A stretch of DNA of 64,000 nucleotides from Saccharothrix sp. (GCF_031180885.1 NZ_JAPSLK010000001.1:475158-539157); one strand, 5' to 3'; counted from the stretch's first letter, positions 7,927-17,263 are shown. Program-made: numbers and translations. The notes: generated by a model from the letters alone, not told the origin.

Positions 7927-8448
7927 TCAGGAGCGGTGAGGAGGACCTCGTCGGCCGTGCACGCGTCTGAGCAGCACCGACATCCACACGTCCGGGACGG
8001 GGGCCACCCGGACGGATGCCGTCGGCGCGCCGGCGGGCGCGAACGACCACAGCACCGGCAGCAGCCGCGACACCGCCCACACCAGGGCGTCCAGCACGGC
8101 GTCCGCGCGGACCAGCAGCAGGCCGGTCAGCAGCGCGGCGACCACGTGGGCGGCGGTCATCGCGGCCGGGCCGAAGCCCAGACCGGTGCCGACGTCCTCG
8201 TGGTGACCCAGGTTGAGCAGCGTGTGCTGGGCCACCTGCGCGATGCCGAGGGTCGGCAGGAGCGTCCACGGCCCGCGTCCGCGCATCGCCGTGCTCGCCA
8301 GCGCGATGAGCACGGTGAGTGGCAGAGCGGGCGCGAACTCGGTGACCTCGCCGCCCGCGGCGCCGTGTGCGGCCACGCTCAGTGCCGCCGACGTCACGGC
8401 CAGCAGCGAAGCCCGCGCGAAGCGGGTCGGAGCCGGACGTCGGGTCAT
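7927..8448 (-). CDS. Putative membrane protein beside the copper operon
   Basis: A 173-residue protein with about four or five hydrophobic segments separated by short loops. Several His residues lie in or near membrane segments (VAAHGAAG, QHTLLNLGHHEDVG, TAAHVVAALL), which would suit a metal-related role, and it directly precedes ycnI (45 bp) in the same direction. The C-terminal tail is basic and His/Arg-rich (RRVHGRRGPPHRS). No ribosome binding site is visible ahead of the ATG at 8448, so the message may be leaderless. Divergent from the BCCT transporter. Family not recognised. Confidence 0.65.
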   Translation of the reverse strand: MTRRPAPTRFARASLLAVTSAALSVAAHGAAGGEVTEFAPALPLTVLIALASTAMRGRGPWTLLPTLGIAQVAQHTLLNLGHHEDVGTGLGFGPAAMTAAHVVAALLTGLLLVRADAVLDALVWAVSRLLPVLWSFAPAGAPTASVRVAPVPDVWMSVLLRRVHGRRGPPHRS

Positions 8449-8539
8449 GCACAGAGCGTAGGAGACCGCTGCTCGAAGGTGTGAGTCGCCGGCGTTAACC
8501 GCATGTTTGGATTGCTCCACTAGGGGGAACAGGCGTCCG

Positions 8540-10207
8540 GTGAAAACCGCACAACACTCCATCGACCAGTCGCTGCCCGGCGAGCCCCGCGCGGACCGAC
8601 CCGGCCGCACCGATCCCGTCGTGTTCGGGGTCGCGGCGGCCGTGGCCCTCGCGTTCGTCGCGTGGGGCGTGTTCGGCACCGACTCGCTCGCGGGTGTGTC
8701 GAAGACCGTCCTGGACCGGGTCATCGGCCACCTCGGGTGGGCGTTCGTGCTGGTGGCCTCGGGTTTCGTGGTGTTCGCGCTGTGGCTCGCGGTCAGCCGG
8801 TACGGCCGCGTGCCGCTGGGCCGCGACGACGAGCAACCCGAGTTCCGCACGGTGTCCTGGGTCGCGATGATGTTCAGCGCGGGCATGGGCATCGGCCTGA
8901 TGTTCTACGGCGTCACCGAGCCGCTGTCGCACTTCGTGAACCCGCCACCGGGCACCGCGCCCGCGCAGTCCGACGAAGCGTTGCGGACGGCGATGTCCAC
9001 CACGTTGTTCCACTGGACGGTCCACCCGTGGGCGATCTACGCCGTGGTCGGCCTGGCCATCGCCTACGGCAGCTTCCGGCGCGGTCGCAGCCAACTCGTC
9101 AGCGCCGCGTTCGCACCCCTGCTGGGGACGCGCCGGGCGAACGGTCCGGCGGGCCGCGCGATCGACGTGCTGGCCATCTTCGCCACCCTGTTCGGCTCGG
9201 CCGCGTCACTCGGGCTCGGCGCGCTCCAGATCGGCAGCGGCCTCCAGGCGGCGGGGCTCGGCGGGGTCGGCACCGCCGTGCTCGTCGGCGTGATCGCCGT
9301 GCTGACCACGGCGTTCGTCGCGTCCGCGGTGTCCGGGGTGGCGCGCGGGATCCAGTGGCTGTCCAACACGAACATGGTGCTGGCCGTCGTGCTGGCGGTG
9401 TTCGTGTTCGCGGTGGGCCCGACGGTGTTCGTGCTGAACCTGGTGCCCGCCGCGATCGGCGGCTACTTCGGCGACCTGGCCGAGATGGCGGGCCGGACGG
9501 CCGCGTCCGGTGGGGACGCGACGGCGACCTGGTTGTCCGGCTGGACGATCTTCTACTGGGCGTGGTGGATCTCGTGGACGCCGTTCGTCGGCATGTTCAT
9601 CGCGCGGATCAGCCGCGGCCGGACCATCCGGCAGTTCGTGGCGGGCGTGGTCGGCGTGCCCAGCCTGGTGAGCCTGATGTGGTTCTGCGTGTTCGGCGGC
9701 ACGGCGGTGTTCCTGCAGCGCGAGGGCGTCGACGTGGCGGGCGCGGCCACCCCGGAGAGCCGGCTGTTCGCGGTCCTGGAGCACTACCCGCTGGCGGGGG
9801 TCGCCGTGGTGGTGGTCATGGTGCTGGTCGCGATCTTCTTCGTGTCCGGCGCGGACGCGGCCTCGGTGGTCATGGGGACGCTGTCGCAGCGCGGGTCCAT
9901 CGCGCCCACGAAGGGCGTGGTCGTGTTCTGGGGCGCGCTGACCGGCGCGGTCGCGGCGGTGATGCTCCTGGTCGGCGGCTCGAACGCGCTGACCGGGCTG
10001 CAGAACCTGACGATCATCGCGGCACTGCCGTTCGCCCTGGTCATGGTCGGCCTGTGCGTCTCCCTGGCCCGAGACCTGCGCAGCGACCCGCTGATCCGGC
10101 GCGAGGAACGGGTCGCCGAGGTGATGGAGGAGGTCACCGCCCAACTCGGTCCCGAGGAGACGGCGCTGCGCACGGTCGAGCAGCTGGTCAAACCCCGAGG
10201 CGTTTGA
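8540..10207 (+). CDS. BCCT-family betaine/choline/carnitine transporter
   Basis: A secondary transporter with 12 predicted membrane helices (555 residues) for quaternary-ammonium compatible solutes, typically sodium- or proton-coupled. The family signature is at about residues 335-360 (WTIFYWAWWISWTPFVGMF), containing the Trp residues that form the substrate cage. The glycine-rich stretch FSAGMGIGLMFYGVTEP (about 112-128) is the usual cation/substrate-binding unwound helix. The GTG at 8540 is used, with GGGGGAA about 11 bases upstream. The C-terminus is short and charged and might sense osmolarity. The exact substrate (betaine, choline or carnitine) is not determinable. The end overlaps the convergent DUF6474 gene by 20 bp. 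Confidence 0.93.
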   Translation: MKTAQHSIDQSLPGEPRADRPGRTDPVVFGVAAAVALAFVAWGVFGTDSLAGVSKTVLDRVIGHLGWAFVLVASGFVVFALWLAVSRYGRVPLGRDDEQPEFRTVSWVAMMFSAGMGIGLMFYGVTEPLSHFVNPPPGTAPAQSDEALRTAMSTTLFHWTVHPWAIYAVVGLAIAYGSFRRGRSQLVSAAFAPLLGTRRANGPAGRAIDVLAIFATLFGSAASLGLGALQIGSGLQAAGLGGVGTAVLVGVIAVLTTAFVASAVSGVARGIQWLSNTNMVLAVVLAVFVFAVGPTVFVLNLVPAAIGGYFGDLAEMAGRTAASGGDATATWLSGWTIFYWAWWISWTPFVGMFIARISRGRTIRQFVAGVVGVPSLVSLMWFCVFGGTAVFLQREGVDVAGAATPESRLFAVLEHYPLAGVAVVVVMVLVAIFFVSGADAASVVMGTLSQRGSIAPTKGVVVFWGALTGAVAAVMLLVGGSNALTGLQNLTIIAALPFALVMVGLCVSLARDLRSDPLIRREERVAEVMEEVTAQLGPEETALRTVEQLVKPRGV

Positions 10208-10619
10208 GCAGTTCGGCTTCCAGCGCGTCGAGGTCGGTGGAGACCGCGCGGTGGGCGGCTTTGCGGCGCGGTGCGGGCATCCGTTCGGAGGCCCGCACCG
10301 CAGCCAGCAGCTGGGCCAGCCGGGTCTCGGTGGCCTCGACGAACGGCCGGTCGGTGGCATTGAGCTGGTCCAAGGCTTCCGTGAAGCCGGCGATGCGGGC
10401 GTGCAGCCGCGCGCCCCGGCCCGAGTAGCGGGTCAGCTGGTCGACCGGCACGCCGAGCCGGCGGGCGCGGTAGTGGTCGTAGCGGTCGCTCACCAGCGCG
10501 GCCGCGCGAGCCGCGAGCGGCGCCACCACCGGGATCAGCGCCGGTGCGACGACCTTCGCCACACCGACCAGGTTCTTCGCCCTGCCGGGGGTCAAGCCCT
10601 TGCTCCGTTCGCGTGCCAT
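10188..10619 (-). CDS. DUF6474-family protein
   Basis: A 143-residue, basic, mainly helical protein restricted to actinobacteria. The conserved core reads TPGRAKNLVGVAKVVAPALI near the N-terminus, then RARRLGVPVDQLTRYSGRGA in the middle. The Ala/Val-rich segment could associate with a membrane. Function unknown. The ATG at 10619 is preceded by GGAGG 11 bases upstream; the GTG at 10631 lies within that site and is less likely. It is convergent with, and overlaps, the BCCT gene, and is divergent from the nuclease gene at 10747. The family assignment rests on pattern memory only. Confidence 0.75.
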   Translation of the reverse strand: MARERSKGLTPGRAKNLVGVAKVVAPALIPVVAPLAARAAALVSDRYDHYRARRLGVPVDQLTRYSGRGARLHARIAGFTEALDQLNATDRPFVEATETRLAQLLAAVRASERMPAPRRKAAHRAVSTDLDALEAELLKRLGV

Positions 10620-10746
10620 CGCCCGCGCCACCTCCTGGGAAGTCCCCCCGAACCCTAGAGGTCAACGGGTGCCCGCGCACAAAAGATCCACTGCCGTCCA
10701 CGAGGTTGCCGGTACAAGTGTCGGTGCGTCGTCATACGCTTCAGCT

Positions 10747-12384
10747 GTGACTTCCCAGGTGCAGCTGGACGCCGGCGTGGTCACTCGTTGCCGGCGGCGG
10801 GTGCACCTCGAACACGATCCAGCGATGCGGGACGCCCCCAAGGCGGCCCCGGACCCCACCGGCCAGCTCCGCAAGGCCGACGCCACCGAACACCGGCGCG
10901 CGGTCGCGACCGCCCTCGGCCGGGTCGTCGGCTCGGACCTCATGGAGATCCCGCACGACGTCCCGACCGCCGACCGCGAGCGCGTCACCGCGTCCGCGAT
11001 GCGGGCGGGCGTGCCCTACATCTGGGGCGCCGCCCTGCCCCGCGACGAACGCGGCGGCCGGCGCGGCGGGATCGACCTGCTGGTGAAGGACTCCACCGGT
11101 TACGTGCCGGTGCTCGTCGTGCGGCACAAGGTCACCGACCCCGGTTCGGGCGCGCGCACGTCCCCGCTGTCCCACCCGCTGCCCGGCGGCGCGCGCGTGG
11201 ACCCGCTGCGCAAGGTCCGGCCCCAGCCCCGCGACCAGCTGAGGTTGGCGCACGCCCAGCGGCAGTTGCAGGCGTCCGGGTTCGCCGCGCGCGGGCGGTC
11301 GTACGGCGGCGTGGTCGGCATGGACGGCGACGTCGTGGTGTGGCACGACCTGGAGGCCCCGACGTGGCCCGGCGGCCGGACCGCGCTCGCCGAGTACGAC
11401 TCCCGGTTCTCGGACCGGTTGGCGGTGGCCGCGGCGGCGGTGTCCGGCGCGACCCCGTTGGCGCGGCCGTCGCGGATCGTCGAGTGCCGGAGCTGCCCGT
11501 GGTGGCCGGTGTGCGAGGTCGACCTGCGGTCGGCGCGGGACGTGAGCCTGGTGGTGCGGGGCGAGGACGCGGTGGCGCTGCGGAAGGTCGGAGTGTCCAC
11601 AGTGGACGAACTGGCGGCACTGGACCCGCAGGACGAACCCGCGACACCGCTGGTCGGGATGCTGTACTCGGACGCGGTCATCCTGGCCCGCGCGTGGCTG
11701 CGGGACCTGACCGTCGTGCGGCGCGTGCCGTACATGGACGTGCCGCGCGCCGACGTCGAGGTGGACGTCGACATGGAGAGCTTCGGCGACCTGGGCGCGT
11801 ACATGTGGGGCTGCTGGCTGTCCGGGGAGGACGTGGGCGAGGAGCACGGGTACCGGGCCTTCGCCACGTGGGACCCGTTGCCGTGCGACGACGAGGCCCG
11901 GTCGTTCGCCGAGTTCTGGGGCTGGCTGACGGGGATCAGGCTGCGCGCCCGCGCGCGTGGTTTGACGTTCCGGGCCTACTGCTACAACGAGCTGGCCGAG
12001 AACCGGTGGCTGATCGGGTCGGCGGAGCGGTTCAAGGGGCGGCCCGGGATTCCGACGGTGGGGCAGGTGAAGGAGTTCATCGCGTCGGACTCGTGGGTGG
12101 ACCTGTTCGGCATCGTGCAGGACCAGTTCCTGTGCGCCCACGGGAAGGGCCTGAAGACGATCGCGCCGGTGGCGGGTTTCGCGTGGCGCGACCCGGAGGC
12201 GGGCGGCGAGAACTCGATGCGCTGGTACCGGGATGCCGTCGGCATGGACGGCGCACCCCCGAACCCGGCCCAACGCCGCCGACTGCTGGAGTACAACGAG
12301 GACGACGTCCGAGCCACCCACGCCCTCCGCGAGTGGATGACCTCGGACGCCATGAACAACCTCCCCTTCGCGGGCGACCTCTGA
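10747..12384 (+). CDS. TM0106-family RecB-like putative nuclease
   Basis: A 545-residue predicted nuclease. The N-terminal half is a RecB-like (PD-(D/E)xK) domain with the GIDLLVKDSTGYVPVLVVRHK strand-turn-strand region, split here for length, and a cysteine cluster CRSCPWWPVC that in relatives helps hold an Fe-S cluster. The C-terminal half is an RNase H-like exonuclease fold beginning at VEVDVDMES and ending with the YNEDDVRATHAL motif, giving the acidic metal-binding set. It may act in DNA repair or recombination; the specific role is unknown. GTG start at 10747, transcribed away from DUF6474. Confidence 0.85.
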   Translation: MTSQVQLDAGVVTRCRRRVHLEHDPAMRDAPKAAPDPTGQLRKADATEHRRAVATALGRVVGSDLMEIPHDVPTADRERVTASAMRAGVPYIWGAALPRDERGGRRGGIDLLVKDSTGYVPVLVVRHKVTDPGSGARTSPLSHPLPGGARVDPLRKVRPQPRDQLRLAHAQRQLQASGFAARGRSYGGVVGMDGDVVVWHDLEAPTWPGGRTALAEYDSRFSDRLAVAAAAVSGATPLARPSRIVECRSCPWWPVCEVDLRSARDVSLVVRGEDAVALRKVGVSTVDELAALDPQDEPATPLVGMLYSDAVILARAWLRDLTVVRRVPYMDVPRADVEVDVDMESFGDLGAYMWGCWLSGEDVGEEHGYRAFATWDPLPCDDEARSFAEFWGWLTGIRLRARARGLTFRAYCYNELAENRWLIGSAERFKGRPGIPTVGQVKEFIASDSWVDLFGIVQDQFLCAHGKGLKTIAPVAGFAWRDPEAGGENSMRWYRDAVGMDGAPPNPAQRRRLLEYNEDDVRATHALREWMTSDAMNNLPFAGDL

Positions 12385-12926
12385 GGCACGGCGCTGCTGC
12401 CGGAGCCCGGATGCTGCTCCGCGCGGAGACTCCGGTTTCGGGCGTTGTCGCTGGTAGAGTGGTTACTGGGTGATCTTCCGACATGTCACCCCATCGTGTG
12501 ACATGTCGGATCGGGAACCGATCGCCGACTCGCGCATCCCGTAAACAAGGAGCGCGGGACCACGGCAGGCAACGCCCTCCGGAGACCCGGCCGGCGCGAT
12601 GCCGGAGAAACCGGCCGGCGCAACCCGGCTCCGGCCCGGCCCGGCTCCGGCCCAGCCGCGGCCCGGCCCAGCCCAGCCGCGGCCCGAGACCAGCGTGTCC
12701 GCGGCCGTGGCCCGAACCCGGCACGCCCGGTCAGGTGTCAGCCCACTCAAATCGGGCTGGCCCGGATAGGACCGGCCCACCTGGGGGCCAGCGCGTGCCG
12801 GGAGCCCGGGCTGGCGGGAGCGCCCGGCCTCGCGGGAGCCCGGCCTCGCGGGAGTCCCACCAGGCGCGGGGAGTGCGTGAGCCGCGCCGGGGGGACATGC
12901 CGGCGCGGGTCACCTGGGTGTGAGGG
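12385..12926. other. 540-bp intergenic region with inverted repeat and C-rich low-complexity DNA
   Basis: It holds no credible gene. It starts with an inverted repeat (12478-12509), followed by a strand-biased stretch of CCGGCCC/CCAGCCG-type words (about 12580-12720), then two near copies of cccggcctcgcggga (about 12826-12856). The genes on both sides point into it (nuclease from the left, SDR from the right), so it is a terminal region rather than a promoter region. Confidence 0.7.
12478..12509. repeat. Perfect 12-bp inverted repeat
   Basis: CCGACATGTCAC at 12478-12489 is inverted at 12498-12509 with an 8-base spacer. Each arm itself contains the small palindrome GACATGTC. It lies 94 bp after the nuclease stop between convergent genes, so termination is the simplest reading. 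The nested palindromes would also suit a dimeric DNA-binding protein. Confidence 0.7.
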
Positions 12927-13679
12927 CTAGCGGGGGGCCATGCGGAGGGCGCCGTCCATGCGGATGACCTCGCCGTTCAGGTAGTCGTGTTCGACGATCG
13001 ACACGGCCAGCTGGGCGTACTCCTCCGGCAGGGCCAGGCGCTTCGGGAACGGCACGCCCGCCGCCAAGCCCGCGCGGAACTCCTCCGAGACCGTGGCCAG
13101 CATCGGGGTGTCGACGATGCCCGGCGCGATCGTCATCACCCGCACGCCCACCGACGACAGGTCGCGCGCCGCCGGGAGGGTCATGCCGACGACCGCCGCC
13201 TTCGACGACGCGTACGCCACCTGGCCGATCTGCCCGTCGAACGCCGCGATCGACGCCGTGTTGATCACGATCCCGCGCTGGCCGTGCTCCAGCGCCTCCG
13301 TCTTGCCCATCGCCGCCGCCGCCAGGCGCAGCACGTTGAACGTCCCCACCAGGTTCACGTCGATGACCTTGCGGTACAGGTCCAGGGGGTGCGGGCCGGA
13401 CTTGCCCACCGTCCGCGTGGACGGGCCGATGCCGGCGCAGTTCACCACGATCCGCAGGGGGTGGCCGGAGCCGGCGGCCGTGTCGACCGCGGCCTGGACG
13501 TCCTCCTCCGACGTGACGTCGGCCGCGAGGTACGTGACGCCCTCGACCGCCGGGGCGTCCTCCACCTTGAGGTCCAGGGCGTACACCGACGCGCCCTTCG
13601 CGGCCAGCGCCCGGGCCGTCGCCAACCCCAGGCCGGACGCGCCGCCGGTGACGACCGCCGCGGTTCCCTCGATCTTCAT
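12927..13679 (-). CDS. SDR-family oxidoreductase, probable 3-hydroxyacyl-CoA dehydrogenase type
   Basis: A classical short-chain dehydrogenase of 250 residues. The NAD-binding loop is TGGASGLG near residue 12, the structural NAG-like motif is NCAGIG, and the catalytic set is Ser in the INTASIAAF strand plus the YASSK motif (Tyr and Lys). The closest pattern is the type II 3-hydroxyacyl-CoA/17-beta-hydroxysteroid dehydrogenase group, whose bacterial members act in beta-oxidation. The ATG at 13679 has GGAGG 6 bases upstream, so I prefer it over the upstream alternatives. Stands alone. Confidence 0.88.
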   Translation of the reverse strand: MKIEGTAAVVTGGASGLGLATARALAAKGASVYALDLKVEDAPAVEGVTYLAADVTSEEDVQAAVDTAAGSGHPLRIVVNCAGIGPSTRTVGKSGPHPLDLYRKVIDVNLVGTFNVLRLAAAAMGKTEALEHGQRGIVINTASIAAFDGQIGQVAYASSKAAVVGMTLPAARDLSSVGVRVMTIAPGIVDTPMLATVSEEFRAGLAAGVPFPKRLALPEEYAQLAVSIVEHDYLNGEVIRMDGALRMAPR

Positions 13680-13719
13680 GCCAACCTCCATCACCCGGCC
13701 GCAGTGCCGGAAAGGGAGG

Positions 13720-13830
13720 TTAACGGTCGTTCAGCGGTTTGTGCTCGGAGAGGTGCAGCAATGCGACCAACGGCACGGCCGCGAGCAAGGCCAGTCCCGC
13801 GAACAGCAACGTGATCAGCAGGAGTTCCAT
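13720..13830 (-). CDS. Possible 36-aa single-pass membrane peptide
   Basis: A short frame from the ATG at 13830 to TAA at 13720-13722. It reads as a strongly hydrophobic N-terminal helix (MELLLITLLFAGLALLA, continuing through AAVPLVALL) followed by a short polar tail (HLSEHKPLNDR). Such composition is typical of small membrane regulators or subunits. The ribosome binding site is weak (CAGGT next to the start). It sits 41 bp upstream of the SDR gene on the same strand and divergent from UDP-glucose dehydrogenase. Third codon positions are mostly G/C. Unrecognised. Confidence 0.4.
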   Translation of the reverse strand: MELLLITLLFAGLALLAAVPLVALLHLSEHKPLNDR

Positions 13831-13973
13831 ACCTGCACGATGCCCCGCCGACCCGCATAACCGCGTCCGCCGCGAGTGGGGTCTCCATGTACACCCAGGG
13901 GACTACCCACCTCACTCTCCGCATACAACTGTTGTTTGACCCACGGCAAACTTCGGCTGCGACCGTCACAAGC

Positions 13974-15269
13974 ATGTTCGTCCGACGGATCGCGGTCGTG
14001 GGAACGGGTTACGTGGGCCTGACGACGGGGGCCTGCCTGGCCTCCCTCGGTCATCGGGTCGTGTGCGCCGACGTGGACGTGGTCAAGGTCGCCCGCCTGC
14101 GCGCCGGGCAGGTGGACATCCTCGAACCCGGCCTCACCGAGCTGGTCGGGGAGGGCCAGGCGGCCGGCCGCCTGCGCTTCACGCCCGACGTCAAGACCGC
14201 CGTCGCGAACGCCGAGGTGGTGTTCCTCTGCCTGCCGACGCCCATGGGCGCGGGTGGCGCGGCGGACTTGTCGGCGGTCGAGTCGGTCGCCCGTGACCTG
14301 CGCGAAGTGCTCCCCTACGGGACGGTCGTGGTGTGCAAGTCCACGGTCCCGGTGGGCACCTCGCAGCGGGTCGCCGAGCTGCTGGGCCGCGAGGACGTGG
14401 CCGTCGTGTCGAACCCGGAGTTCCTGCGCGAGGGCAGCGCGGTGCGCGACTTCCTGCACCCGGACCGGATCGTCGTCGGCTCGGACTCGCCGCAGGCCGC
14501 CGAACGCGTCGCGGCGCTGTTCGCCAAGCTGGGCGCGCCCACCGTCCTGATGGACGCGGCGAGCGCCGAGATGGTCAAGTACGCCGCCAACTGCTTCCTG
14601 GCGATGAAGCTGTCCTACGTCAACGCGGTGGCCGAGCTGTGCGAGCTGGTCGGCGCGGACGTGTCGTCGGTGACCGACGGCATGGGCTACGACCGGCGCA
14701 TCGGCCAGTCGTTCCTCAAGCCGGGACCGGGCTGGGGCGGGTCGTGCCTGCCCAAGGACACCCACGCCATGGTCCGGATCGCCGAGTCGGTCGGGGTGGA
14801 CTTCGCGCTGGTCAAGGCCACCATCGACACCAACCACCGGCAGCAGCGCCGGGTCGTGGACAAGGTCCGCGAGGCGGTCGGCGGCACGTTGGCCGGCGCG
14901 CGGATCGGCATCCTGGGGCTCGCGTTCAAGGCGGGCACGAACGACCTGCGCGACTCGCCGGCCCTGGCGGTGGCCGAACTGCTCGCGTTCGAGGGCGCGG
15001 AGCTGGTGGCCTACGACCCGGAGATCCGCGAGCCGCTGGTCGGGATGACCGTGGTGGACGACGCTTACACGGCGGTGCGGGACGCGGACGCGGTCGTGCT
15101 GCTCACCGAGTGGCCCGAGTTCCGGACGCTGGACTGGGCGCGGGTGGCCGGCCTGATGAACGGCGTGCTGGTCCTGGACACCCGCAACCACCTCGACGAG
15201 GACGCCCTGCGCCGGGCGGGCCTGCTGCGCGAAGGCCTCGGCCGGAAGCTCCCGGCGGCGGCGAGCTGA
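13974..15269 (+). CDS. UDP-glucose 6-dehydrogenase
   Basis: Oxidises UDP-glucose to UDP-glucuronate with two NAD+, supplying uronic acids for surface polysaccharides. It is 431 residues, the normal family length. The N-terminal Rossmann motif is VVGTGYVGL (residues 8-16), the catalytic cysteine is Cys258 in GWGGSCLPKD, and a C-terminal UDP-binding domain starts near the LGLAFKAGTNDLRDSPA loop. It starts at the ATG at 13974 with no clear ribosome binding site. A TTGACC at 13936-13941 and a weak GACCGT at 13961-13966 would put the transcript start almost on the ATG, so it may be leaderless. It may feed the surface glycan genes at 20-31 kb. Confidence 0.93.
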   Translation: MFVRRIAVVGTGYVGLTTGACLASLGHRVVCADVDVVKVARLRAGQVDILEPGLTELVGEGQAAGRLRFTPDVKTAVANAEVVFLCLPTPMGAGGAADLSAVESVARDLREVLPYGTVVVCKSTVPVGTSQRVAELLGREDVAVVSNPEFLREGSAVRDFLHPDRIVVGSDSPQAAERVAALFAKLGAPTVLMDAASAEMVKYAANCFLAMKLSYVNAVAELCELVGADVSSVTDGMGYDRRIGQSFLKPGPGWGGSCLPKDTHAMVRIAESVGVDFALVKATIDTNHRQQRRVVDKVREAVGGTLAGARIGILGLAFKAGTNDLRDSPALAVAELLAFEGAELVAYDPEIREPLVGMTVVDDAYTAVRDADAVVLLTEWPEFRTLDWARVAGLMNGVLVLDTRNHLDEDALRRAGLLREGLGRKLPAAAS

Positions 15270-15395
15270 CCGGGAGCGAACTGCGCGACCGGCTGACCGG
15301 CGCCGGCCGCCTGGCTGAAGGTGGACTGAACCGTCAGGACACAATTTAGTTAGCCGGGTTAACCAACCGGGTGACGCCAACGTAGGTTGTGGCCC

Positions 15396-17192
15396 GTGTT
15401 CACCACCCGACCCGAACTCGTCGGCACCCACGGCATGGTCGCCTCCACGCACTGGCTCGCCTCCAGCGCGGGCATGGCGGTCCTGGAGGACGGCGGCAAC
15501 GCGTTCGACGCCGCGGTGGCGGCGGGCTTCGTGCTCCAGGTCGTCGAACCGCACCTGAACGGGCCGGGCGGCGAGGTGCCCGTGCTGTTCGCGGCGGCCG
15601 GCGAGTCGACGCCGCGGGTGCTGGCCGGGCAGGGCGTCGCGCCCGCCGGGGCGACGGCGGAGCACTACCGGTCGCTGGGCCTGGACCTGGTGCCGGGCAG
15701 CGGGCTGCTCGCGGCGACCGTCCCGGGCGCGTGGGACGGCTGGCTGACCCTGTTGCGCGACTACGGCACCAAGACGCTGCGCGAGGTGCTCGACCACGCC
15801 ATCGGCTACGCCCGCGACGGATTCCCGCTGCTGGAGCGCGTGTCGGCGATCGTGGACACGGTGTCGGACCTGTTCCGCGACCACTGGACGTCCTCCGCCG
15901 CCCTCTGGATGCCCGGTGGCGCCCCGCCCAAGCCCGGTTCCCGCTTCCGCAACCCGAAGCTCGCCGACACCTGGGAGTGGCTGCTTGCCGCCGGCGAGGC
16001 GGCCGGGTCGGACCGCGAGGCCCAGATCGAGGCGGCGCGGCGGGCGTGGTCACAGGGGTTCGTGGCGGCGCAGGTCGACGAGTTCTGCAAGACCGCGTTC
16101 CGCGACGAGTCCGGCCGCGACCACGCGGGCGTGCTGACCGGCCAGGACATGGCGTCGTGGCAGGCGACCTACGAGGACGCCGTCGCGGTGGAGTTCGGCG
16201 AGTGGACCGTGGCCAAGGTCGGCGGCTGGTCGCAGGGACCCGTGCTGCTGCAGCAACTGCTGCTGCTGGAAGGTTTCAGCGACCGACTGTCCTATGTGGA
16301 CGGTGTGCCGACGGCGGAGACCGTGCACATCGCGGTGGAGTGCGCCAAGCTCGCGTTCGCCGACCGGGAGGCCTGGTACGGCGACACCGGCGAGGTGCCG
16401 CTGGACGTGCTGCTGTCCCGCGAGTACGCCGCCGAACGGCGCAGCCTGGTCGGCGACACGGCCTCGATGGAGCTGCGGCCCGGTTCGCCCGGCGGGCGGG
16501 AAGTCCTGCTGCCCGAGCACATCCGGGCGGGCCACGCCGCCGCCGGCCGGGAGCGCGGCGGCGGCGCGCTGGGCGAGCCGACGGTCGAGCGGACCGGGGT
16601 GTCGCGCGGGGACACCGTGCACGTCGACGTCGTGGACCGGTGGGGCAACATCGTCTCGGCCACCCCCTCGGGCGGCTGGCTCCAGTCCTCGCCGACCATC
16701 CCGTCGCTCGGGTTCTGCCTGGGCAGCCGGGCGCAGATGTTCTGGCTCGACCAGGGCCTGCCGAACTCGCTGGTGCCCGGCCGCCGGCCGCGGATCACGC
16801 TGTCCCCCTCGCTGGCGCTGCGCGACGGCCTGCCCGCGCTGGCCTTCGGCACCCCCGGCGGCGACCAGCAGGACCAGTGGCAGCTGGCGTTCTGGCTCGC
16901 GCACACCGCGGGCGGGATGAACCTCCAGGAGGCGATCGACTCGCCGATGTGGCACACGAACGCGTTCCCGAGTTCGTTCGCGCCACGGGGCTGGACGCCG
17001 GGCGAGCTGGTCGCCGAGACCAGGATGGGCACCGCGGCACTGGCGGAGCTGAGCGCGCGCGGCCACCAGGTGGTCGAGGCGGGCCCCTGGACGCTCGGCC
17101 GCATGTCGGCCGTCGCCCGGGACGCCCGCGACGGCTTCCTGCGGGCCGCCGCCAACCCGCGCGGCAACCAGGGTTACGCGGTCGGCCGCTGA
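15396..17192 (+). CDS. Gamma-glutamyltransferase family protein
   Basis: An Ntn-hydrolase of 598 residues that would self-cleave into large and small subunits. The nucleophile is Thr407, in the GDTVHVDVVDRWGNIVS segment, where cleavage would occur. The N-terminus (LVGTHGMVASTHWLASSAG) has no signal peptide, so it resembles the cytosolic YwrD-like branch rather than secreted glutathione-degrading enzymes. The substrate is uncertain: gamma-glutamyl compounds or acylase-type substrates. It starts at the GTG at 15396; the TTG at 15387 is possible. A near-palindromic GGTTAACC at 15357-15364 lies 32 bp upstream. A terminator-like hairpin follows. Confidence 0.87.
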   Translation: MFTTRPELVGTHGMVASTHWLASSAGMAVLEDGGNAFDAAVAAGFVLQVVEPHLNGPGGEVPVLFAAAGESTPRVLAGQGVAPAGATAEHYRSLGLDLVPGSGLLAATVPGAWDGWLTLLRDYGTKTLREVLDHAIGYARDGFPLLERVSAIVDTVSDLFRDHWTSSAALWMPGGAPPKPGSRFRNPKLADTWEWLLAAGEAAGSDREAQIEAARRAWSQGFVAAQVDEFCKTAFRDESGRDHAGVLTGQDMASWQATYEDAVAVEFGEWTVAKVGGWSQGPVLLQQLLLLEGFSDRLSYVDGVPTAETVHIAVECAKLAFADREAWYGDTGEVPLDVLLSREYAAERRSLVGDTASMELRPGSPGGREVLLPEHIRAGHAAAGRERGGGALGEPTVERTGVSRGDTVHVDVVDRWGNIVSATPSGGWLQSSPTIPSLGFCLGSRAQMFWLDQGLPNSLVPGRRPRITLSPSLALRDGLPALAFGTPGGDQQDQWQLAFWLAHTAGGMNLQEAIDSPMWHTNAFPSSFAPRGWTPGELVAETRMGTAALAELSARGHQVVEAGPWTLGRMSAVARDARDGFLRAAANPRGNQGYAVGR

Positions 17193-17221
17193 CGGGAGGG
17201 GTTCCGGTGGGGGACGGGGTT

Positions 17222-17263
17222 GGAACGGCCCCGACCCGAGGGGGAGGGGGCCGGGACCGTTCC
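17222..17263. terminator. Imperfect GC-rich hairpin between convergent genes
   Basis: The left arm 17222-17237 (GGAACGGCCCCGACCC) pairs with 17246-17263 with one bulge and one mismatch. It lies 30 bp after the gamma-glutamyltransferase stop and about 20 bp from the end of the convergent 108-aa gene, so it could serve both. No T tract. Confidence 0.55.

Noticed and set aside
12449-12530. tRNA-like sequence (ctggtagagtggtta)
   Set aside because: Only a D-arm-like word; no acceptor or T arm can be folded around it.
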